Shown one piece after another: positions 56,662 through 64,000 of a stretch of DNA of 64,000 nt; positions within the stretch are counted from its first letter, which is position 1; each line of letters begins with the position of its first letter. Where the stretch lies: positions 248,001-312,000 of the forward strand of contig CAUEEP010000898.1 in NCBI GenBank assembly GCA_958450365.1. Reading direction: 5' to 3'. The translations under genes were made by a program, and so were the position numbers. Below the pieces are notes generated by a model, which made no database searches, was not told the DNA's origin, and worked only from the letters and a program-made list of their open reading frames with translations. The stretch is from Mesorhabditis belari (lineage: Eukaryota > Nematoda > Chromadorea > Rhabditida > Rhabditidae).

Positions 56662-57084
56662 GAAGAGGAATAAATTTTGCAAAATGGTTTTCAATGAAAC
56701 GTTTAACAATTGACAGTTTAACTATTGACTAACTAACTATTTAACAATAATACGTGAAACAGACAGTACTTCAGCACAGTCATATCAGTTCAAATGATTG
56801 GTGTCTTTGCTGGTTTTAACAGGATTGGTGCATTTGTTGGTTTTAAACGAAAGTACGAAAAGAAACGTAAAGACTTCACCAACCTAAGTTTTAAACAAAC
56901 CTAAGTTTTTGATTTAACCTTGTGTATCACTCATGAATCACTTTTCGAATGAACCACAACAATAGTTTTTGCCTTTGTACGATTCATGTCATTAAATTCA
57001 CAGCCAGCCTTATTTTTGCTGATACGATTTTTGCCTTATTTTTGTCTTCTCTCAAAAACATACCACGTTTATGAAGTGATCAAA
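56662..57084. other. Spacer with a MITE family E fragment
   Basis: ATTGGTGCATTTGTTGGTTTTAAACGAAAGT at 56823-56853 matches the family E element at 17.8 kb. Otherwise nothing seen. Confidence 0.5.
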
Positions 57085-58966
57085 ATGTCTATATTCTTTT
57101 CGAGTTTTGCAATTGCACTTCTGTTTCCGAAAATTTTGACAGAAGTCCCGGTATTTTATAATTCAATTCAATGACTTATTCAATAGTTTTATTTTTCTAT
57201 AGCTTAATCGCCATAACAAGATCTACAATGGCTTTGAGGTGGAACAGGGAAAATATCCATTCATGGCTGGGCTTTTCGACAATAAAGCAACTGGGTAATA
57301 AATTTGGGTTAACGAAAAAAGAAGGTTAAGGTCGACTTTGTTTTGTGGTGGATCGGTTATTGCAAGACACTGGATTTTGACAGCAGCACACTGCTTGGCT
57401 GAGGAAGTGGATGGGAGAAAAGTGTAAGTGTAATCAATCTGAAAAAAAAAGGTCAGAGAAATCTTTAGCTTACGTGATCCAAAATCAATCTTTATTGTCG
57501 TTGGCACAAATCGAATCAAACCGAATTTCGACAAAACACACGTTATCTTCTTTTTCTAGACTTTCTACTCCTGCAATTTAGCAAATTCGACGAGTTGAGC
57601 AATTCTACTACCCTAACACCACAAAGGTACTCGAATCAAATAGCAGCTTTTTGTCTGGGGATATTGCATTGCTTTTGGTGAGTCTAAGTTTAAAAAGTTT
57701 CAAGTTAAACAAGTTTCAAAAACAGCTAGAAAGCTTTTGTTCAGCTAGAAAAAGCGCTTGATTTGAATGATAACGTGAAACGGATTCTTCTCCCAAAAAA
57801 GAGACCATTCTCTTACGAAGCATTCATGATTGGATGGGGATATGTGAATATAAGTGACAGATCTCTTGCTTAATCTTTTATCAAACATTTAGGTGATTAT
57901 ACTCCGCCAATGTTACAAGGAATTGTCATGAGAATCATCTGGAATCATACGGAGTGTAAAGGAAGGTCAGAAACGCTTTTGGTTGATGAGACTCAATTCT
58001 GTGCTTATCGCGATGAAGGAGGTGGATGTTCGGTGAGTAGAAAGAAGTAGAAGAAGAAGATCGCCCAGATCACCTTTAAAATTACTGACTTTTTTTGATT
58101 GTTTCATTCCTTTGAAAGCAAATTTACAGCTGACAATGAATAGTTTTACGGTCAGGATTTTATAATTCGCTAGAAATTTTTTTCAATATATTAGGCTGTC
58201 CAGAAAGTCTTTTCACTTGGTGAATTTGTTATTTTACAAAGAAAGTATGAAAAGGAATGAAAAGACTTTCTGGATAGCTTTTAGGGTGACTCTGGCGGTC
58301 CGCTATTCAGGCAAAACACTTTGATTGGAGTGATCTCAAGTGGGTCAGGACTTTGTTTCTATCGAAGCTCAAAGCCAGGTACAGCTAACGTACATTTGCT
58401 CTATATTTCAGTCAAAAATTGCTTATTTTTGCTCTATATTTGAGTTTTTGTTTAGAATCATTTACGGATGTCGTCCAATATTGTGAATGGATTCGTGAAA
58501 CAACGGGAACTCATTTGTGTAGTGACAGTGACACTCCTCAACCACCACCTCTTCCTCCATATCGCCTCACAATGATCTCTTTTTGCGATTTCTGTCCAGT
58601 AAGTCGAAGGTTCACAAATTTGATACGACGTTTATCATTTTCAGTTGACTTTACGCTGGGTTAAAGATTTTGTTTCGACTTCTCAAGATGAAGAAATGAA
58701 TTCAAACAGAACGTTGATCACGAAAGAACTCTTCAAGAGATGTCAAATCTATCCCGATTTACCGGATATAATAGAAAGCGTAAGTTGAAACGATTAGAGT
58801 AAGTTTGTTCAATGAAAAACTTATATTATAGAAAACTCGTTGCATGTACACAGTGGCAAAAGTCGTATCGGAGCGCCTTGATTCTGTAAAAGAAAATCAG
58901 ATCGATGAAAACGGGAAAAAATTTTGTCATGATTGGTTTCCCGATATGGCATGTATAAGTGACTAA
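57085..58966 (+). CDS. Secreted trypsin-like serine protease (S1 family)
   Basis: Eleven exons: 57085-57150, 57203-57294, 57331-57423, 57469-57541, 57582-57677, 57745-57853, 57893-58032, 58285-58378, 58456-58598, 58645-58779, 58832-58966; 1176 nt encodes 391 aa. Signal peptide MSIFFSSFAIALLF, then a probable activation site followed by IYNGFEVEQGKYPFMAGL. The catalytic triad is complete: His in VIARHWILTAAHC, Asp in SGDIALLL, Ser in GDSGGPLF, with GWGY and C-E-x-G-G-G-C-S before the Ser. The residue positions fit S1A proteases, which are usually extracellular or gut enzymes. After the protease domain comes an extra ~130-aa C-terminal region with Cys residues and a DTPQPPPLPPYR proline linker, which is unusual. 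Intron 7 is nearly all MITE at its 3' end. Confidence 0.92.
58191..58282. mobile_element. MITE family E copy abutting the catalytic-Ser exon
   Basis: TTAGGCTGTCCAGAAAGTC at the left and GACTTTCTGGATAGCTTTTA at the right. The acceptor TTTTAG at 58279-58284 overlaps its right end. Confidence 0.75.
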
Positions 58967-59766
58967 GTGAAGTAAACAATAAAGATCAAATTATGTAAAT
59001 TATCAATCCTTTCTATAACATTGTCTGTCTTGAGATTGAGCTCAAAAATTGCTTGCCCTGGATGATTGAAAATTTAAATTATCTGGTTTAAGGGCTTTAT
59101 CAACAAAAATTCTACGAAAATCGTGATTTGAATGAAAAAGAGAGCAGTAAAATGAAGATGAGATTAACGATGTCATCACAAATTGTTGGTTCTAGCATGG
59201 GAACAAGAACGAATAGAAAATGGATAATCGAATAGGTATTAGATCTTCACAAAGGCACTACTGATAATGAGAGATTTTGATATTTGACAATGAAACTTAA
59301 GTTGACAAATACTGGTAAATGCAAGATTTTATAGCTGCAGAAGTGGTTCACTGGTTGGGATAAGATCAATCAAGATTGAATCACTTAAAGCTCCTAAAGG
59401 AATGGTAACAACAAGGGTGAACTTAATATGAAGCTATTAATTGAAATAAGTGAATTTAAAGGTAAATAAAGAGACTACTCATTTCTGGGTAAAGTGCAAA
59501 AGTGACCAGCTTTTTTGTGTAAGACAAGAGAAAAGCCAAATAAAGCGATGAAAAGCTGAGAAAATATGCGGAAAGAAGGCAAATAAATGACACTTTTCAT
59601 CTATACAAAAAAAAAATTCAATGTCTATCGAACAAAAAGAAAATTTCAAATTTTAAATAGATCCAGATGGCGTAGAAGGGTTAGAGGTTTGTGTCTGAAT
59701 GTTATGCGTGCGACCATTGTTGAATTGAACCCCTCGAGCGTCGCGTCTTCCTGTAAGGAGTTTATA
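58967..59766. other. Intergenic, no supported gene
   Basis: A polyadenylation signal (CAATAAA) lies near 58977 after the protease. No coding feature supported. Confidence 0.45.
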
Positions 59767-60268
59767 TTAGGTTGGCGAATAACTCTTTTCGTTCCTTTCG
59801 TACTTCCCTTGAAAAATAACAAATACACCAATTGAGCTACGGTTTGTTTCATTAGAAAAATCAATCATTTTTCTGCAAAATAACATTAAAACCGGTTCAA
59901 ATTGTCTTATGGCTTGATTTTTTGGGAGCTTGAAGTCGGGTAGTCAAAAAACGACTTGAAAACGGTTTAGACACTTTAGCTAAGGGAACCTATCTTCGTA
60001 TCAATAGCTAAAAGATCGAGTATAAAAAGTTAGGTATATAGCCAAATTTTCAGAGAAATTGACTAAGCCAATTTCTTCGTAGAGGTTTCTATAGATTTTT
60101 ACGAAAAACCCGTTTTTATTCTCGAATTTGCTTGAAAGTCAACCAAAATTGGATGAAAATTGAGCAATAAACACTTTTTATTTAGAGGAAATCATAAGTT
60201 AATTGGTGAATTTGTTATTTTTCAACGAAACAATGAAAAGGAACGAAAAGACTTTGTGGACAGCATAA
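59767..60268. mobile_element. MITE family E, 502 bp
   Basis: TTAGGTTGGCGAATAACTCT...TTCGTTCC at the left and GGAACGAAAAGACTTTGTGG at the right, with mirrored AAAAATAACAAAT.CACCAATT blocks; TA on both sides. Confidence 0.75.
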
Positions 60269-60342
60269 TAGTTAGGTGAAATTTCAAAAGTAAATTCATT
60301 AATTGGTTATAAAAAATTTCTATTTTCTAGCTTTTCACAAAA

Positions 60343-63300
60343 CTAACCTAATAGCTTCAACATTTTACACATCCTCTCCAAGTATGGCCTTTGTTGATAA
60401 GTGTACTCAACACAATCCCACATCATATGCGCAATATCGTGATCATCTTTACAACCAAGGGAAATATCCTGAACGTTTTGAGGGTTTTTACTTAATTGCT
60501 AAAATATACTTTGTGCAATGGAGCTGAGAGTCGGAAGAATGGAACGCCAATTGAAGAACACCAAGAACGAGAACGGTCGACTGGAGCTCCTTCTGTCGCG
60601 GTTACCTGAATATAGAAAGGTTTATAGAAAGGCTTATAGCCTGAAAAAAATAAAGTTTTCTTATCTGGAAAATAAACTATCTGGTAAGCTTGAACAGTAC
60701 CTGATCAACTAGAATCAACCCCAGATTCTTCAAAGCAAATGTGGACGATAGGGGATTTGTGATTTCTACATGTAGTGGATCGAGCGGGCTAAACTGATTT
60801 ATAGACTCAACTTTTAAATATTCCAACCTCAAAGGTATTTGTCCTGTTCCCAATGAAAGCATACAACCGATCTCAACTTTATCGTGGGGTCGATTCTAAA
60901 GAATGAACGTTGAATCAGAACAATACCCAAGCCAACCAAATAAACATTTGTGCCATTGTAAAGTTGAACTTCGGCTAATAAATCCAATGCTGGGTTGTTG
61001 GAAATGATGCCTCCATCAATATATCTAAATAGCAATGCATTCTATTCAGATTTATGACTGACTTGTCATCAACAGGTGAGAAAAACATAGGAGCGGCTGA
61101 TGTCCGTCGAAGAGCCTTCCAAGTTGGAATATCTAAAGCTATGAAGATAAACTGTTTGATCAAGAGTTGCGGTACTCTGGCTATATTTACAAAAGTGCGG
61201 CAAAATTTCTGTCCTTTTTAGAATTCTCCCTAAAAGCTTCCTGGTTGATTTTTTTTCATAAGTGTTTGTAGCCAAAAGATAGCCAATCTTTTACAGAATT
61301 TAAATCTTATTACGGTTTTTAAATAACTTCTTTAGATCTTGAGTTATCGCTTATTCTATGCTCTTCGAAAAAAATATCTGTGGCTGCAAATATTTTTGCG
61401 CTTTTTAATTGCAAAAGTTTCTATAAAAATGACAAACTTATCGAAAGCTGTTGTTGTATTTCCAGTTTGGAACTGATAAACAATTTTTTTCAATACTCCT
61501 AATCGTCTAAGTTCTAAGTTTGACAGATTTTGTTATACTGGTAATACTAATCACGGATGCGACCACAGAGCTCGCGCAAATTGTGATAACTCAAAATTTA
61601 AAGGAGCCATTTAAAAAAGGTAATAAGATTTAAATTCTGTGGAAAATTGGCTATCTTTTGGCTATAAATACTTATGAAATAATAACAATCAGAGAGAATT
61701 CAATTAAAGAGAATTTAAAAAGGACAGAACTTTCGCCCCACCCTGTGTAACGTTTCGGTTACTAACCTGATGGTTCTTCAAATCCCAATTCCAGGTTCTC
61801 TTTGTCTGAGATCGGCAATCGATAGTTTCGCATGAATTCAACCTTCACAGGAAAGAAATCGGCTTTCACTGTTGAGATCATTATCCTGAAAACAGGTTAT
61901 TTAGATTCTATAAAAATATTAGATTGTTATCTTTAACAACCTTGGATCCTTGAGATCAGCCATATTTCCTTCTCCGATTTGTTCTTTCATGAACTGTTCG
62001 AGAAGAGCCGAATTGTAGGGTCGTGTCCATCCATCAAACACCAAATCTTTAAATCGCAGGTAGATGTGCTGACAATCTCGAAGAGACTTTCCTAAATATC
62101 TTTTTGATTCAACAAATGAGATTTTTACTATCTAAGCATTCTATATATTCCTGCAGAAGTTACCTTGCGCAAGTGCTGTGGCAACTAGAGCTCCTGTTGA
62201 AGTCCCGGCAACCCAATCAAAATATGGATACACCGATTCGCCCATCACCTCTTCAAGAGCCATTAGTGTCTAAAATAAAACCGGAATCAATAATTTAGTT
62301 ATATTTAGACTAACAAACCTGTATGATGACCAATCCTCTAATTCCTCCACCGTCCAGAGATAACAAGTTAACCATATTCCTCGGCCGTTCTCCTCGATCA
62401 ATCAAATTTTGAAGATGAGTGCACAGCTTATCGTAGAATATCTGAAGGTTAGATAATATTGACTAACTTTATTTCTCAAACCTTCTGCATATGATCTTTT
62501 ATTCGATGCTCTTCAAGGGGTGCCGCATAATTTAATGGGTTTGGTTGATCAGTCAACTGGCCAGGTCTTGGGGAGGCGAAATCATCGGTGTCTGGAAATT
62601 TGTTGAACTTTAGTCGACTCATTTATTATTTGATTAGCACATACAAGATATTTGATTGTAGTTACTAACTTGATCTCAGCAATGGAGCCATCTTTTCGAT
62701 CACGCATCCACTCACACAGCCGGTCTTTTTTGCCCCACACCTCTCTGCGCCGCATAGGATGAGTGCTTTCAGAACGTCAGCTCTACAAAAAATGGTTACA
62801 GTGTATTTCCTTGTGATAATATTTTTTAAATCACTAGCAGAATTTTTAAAAAAACTAACTGTCTCAAACGAGCCGCCAAATGTCGAGGTGAATCGTCGTG
62901 GTTGTTTCGGATGTTTGGATCAGCTCCAAGACAAAGTAGCAGTCTAAAACGATCAATAAATTGAATTTAACATTCTAAACATTCTAACATTTTTTCAAAA
63001 ACTCAATCAAATTCTAAAATCTACCGCGTTGCTTCGAGGTTTTTCTTGCTGACAGCAATATGAAGTGGAGTATTTCCAGTGGCATCTTGGGCGTTGATAT
63101 CACAACAATATGAAGCCAAAGTTATCATCAATCCAATGTCACCCTGGAAATTGACTTATTTTTGCATTATCCACGGCTATTTATGCATATCCAAATCTCT
63201 CTTATCTTACCCGATATGTGTACAAGTGGAGTGGCGTTTGGCCAGCATTGTTTTTCTTGTTGAGATCCAGCTCGGCACTTTTTAGCAGCAATAAGGACAT

Positions 63301-63647
63301 CAAAGGCGTTTTGTACATAGCTAAAGGAGTATTAGATATACTATTAAAATTTCCAAAGCTAGATTTACTTTTTAGGTATTGCATGTGAATTATTTACTAA
63401 CCAATGTGAAGTGCCGTGTTGCCCGACGAATCAACTTCATTCAAGAGACTTGGCGAAGACTCGAGAATTGTCCGGATGATCCTGAAACAACATTTGTAAC
63501 ATTTGAAAAGTTTACTTTGTTTATTCTAAAATTTTTGGAACTTACACACTATCCTTTCCTTTGTTCATCATTGCTTCAAATAGAGCATTTCTTCCAGCAG
63601 CGGCTATTGTGAAATCAGCCCCAAAACGGCGGAGTGAAGTGACACAT
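60343..63647 (-). CDS. Calcium-independent phospholipase A2 (ankyrin + patatin), 5' incomplete
   Basis: Sixteen minus-strand exons, 5' to 3': 63647-63546, 63481-63402, 63320-63211, 63143-63025, 62943-62860, 62782-62670, 62591-62482, 62441-62319, 62269-62164, 62091-61941, 61885-61767, 61132-61063, 61024-60937, 60895-60701, 60605-60510, 60468-60343; 596 aa remain. The first exons code for ankyrin repeats ([37 protein letters not shown]). Then [19 protein letters not shown], and the patatin domain: glycine loop DGGGIRGL, nucleophile elbow GTSTG (Ser codon 62200-62198), dyad DGG in [19 protein letters not shown], and LSLGTGQIP, ending with [10 protein letters not shown] and [19 protein letters not shown] helices. 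This is the group VI iPLA2 (PNPLA9/PLA2G6) family, which hydrolyses the sn-2 acyl chain of phospholipids. About 150-200 N-terminal residues lie beyond the window. Confidence 0.92.
61181..61752. mobile_element. MITE in iPLA2 intron
   Basis: Left GCGGCAAAATTTCTGTCC and right GGACAGAACTTTCGCCCCAC are inverted, with mirrored inner blocks (GATAGCCAATCTTTTAC / GAAAATTGGCTATC and AATCTTATTAC / GTAATAAGATT). It fills most of the 633-nt intron between the 61132 and 61767 exons. Confidence 0.75.
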
Positions 63648-64000
63648 CTGGAAATGAAAGGAATGATACAAATAACATCTTACTTATTATAAATTTTAAA
63701 GTTCACCTTCCTATCTTACTTATTCTAAGACACAAAGTTTGTCCGTCCACTTCATAACTCGAGTCCCAGGTAGGAATTTCGGTCTGATTTTTTGGGACAA
63801 TATGTAATCGACTGCGGCGGTTTGGCATGTCAAATTAGATTTTAAAAATTTCGACCCGTTTTGTTGGAGCAAAGTTGGAAAAATCTCATTTGGCGATCAA
63901 AGTTCGCTTAGGGGTACTTCAAAAAATTAATTTTAGGTTTATTTTCTCAGAATATATTGGGGGAAATATTTTGGCACTAAACACCTTTTCAAAGTTTTTG
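63648..64000. other. Probably intron of iPLA2 with dispersed repeat
   Basis: The exon ending at 63647 needs an upstream exon, but none is visible to the window edge. 63730-63840 matches the repeat at 21.36-21.48 kb (TTGGGACAATATG.AATCGACT). Confidence 0.55.

Noticed and set aside
60303..60712. Plus-strand frames that look like small proteins (74 and 64 codons)
   Set aside because: They are antisense to the last two exons of the iPLA2 gene, whose minus-strand reading matches the family.
61069..63384. Isolated short minus-strand ORFs as separate genes
   Set aside because: They are single exons of the iPLA2 gene extended into introns.
57085..63647. Nematode operon of protease and downstream genes
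   Set aside because: Distances exceed 1 kb and the iPLA2 gene is on the opposite strand; no typical ~100-bp spacing.

Overview
This window is nuclear DNA from a nematode, most likely a free-living rhabditid. The reasons are short AT-rich introns (mostly 36-70 nt) ending in TTTCAG-like acceptors, interstitial arrays of the nematode telomere repeat TTAGGC, nematode-type gene families, and many mariner, Tc and DD37D elements with their non-autonomous derivatives. I cannot name the species. No long single-exon ORF is a typical host gene: almost every real gene is split into exons of 20-250 nt, so the genes below were rebuilt by joining exons whose splice sites and phases agree. Most joins were checked by the total coding length being a multiple of three.

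Layout. 1-3.1 kb: a small secreted Cys-rich gene and decayed tandem copies. 3.1-15 kb: no convincing gene, but CT-rich minisatellites, several foldback/MITE elements, a tRNA-derived SINE and a ~200 bp telomere-like array. 15.15-16.76 kb: a complete stomatin (MEC-2/STO/UNC-1 family). 18.3-19.6 kb: a secreted Pro/Gly-rich protein. 19.9-21.3 kb: a DD37D element and a Cys-rich terminal exon cut by a MITE. 23.15-27.8 kb: a 7-TM chemoreceptor-like gene whose introns hold a 1.26 kb mariner, SINEs and telomere-like repeats. 28-31 kb: MITEs, one carrying a captured host exon, and a LINE relic. 31.4-34.5 kb (minus): a multi-span membrane protein with TE-filled introns. 35.8-40 kb: small secreted and Asn/Gln-rich genes. 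40.4-42.2 kb: repeat DNA with a suspicious homopolymer block and a Tc-like transposase relic. 42.7-44.7 kb: a four-span membrane protein. 45.2-47.2 kb: a coiled-coil protein. 48.66-54.73 kb: a Cys-loop ligand-gated ion channel, its introns full of TEs. 55.4-56.7 kb: an unknown secreted protein. 57.1-59 kb: a secreted trypsin-like protease with the full catalytic triad. 60.3-63.65 kb (minus): a calcium-independent phospholipase A2 (ankyrin repeats plus patatin domain), lacking its 5' end here.

I see no operon-like spacing and no bacterial-style multigene system. The unusual biology is genome remodelling by small DNA transposons: exon capture, an insertion that splits a codon and would restore the frame if removed, transposon ends lying at splice sites, and nested composites carrying host flanking DNA.
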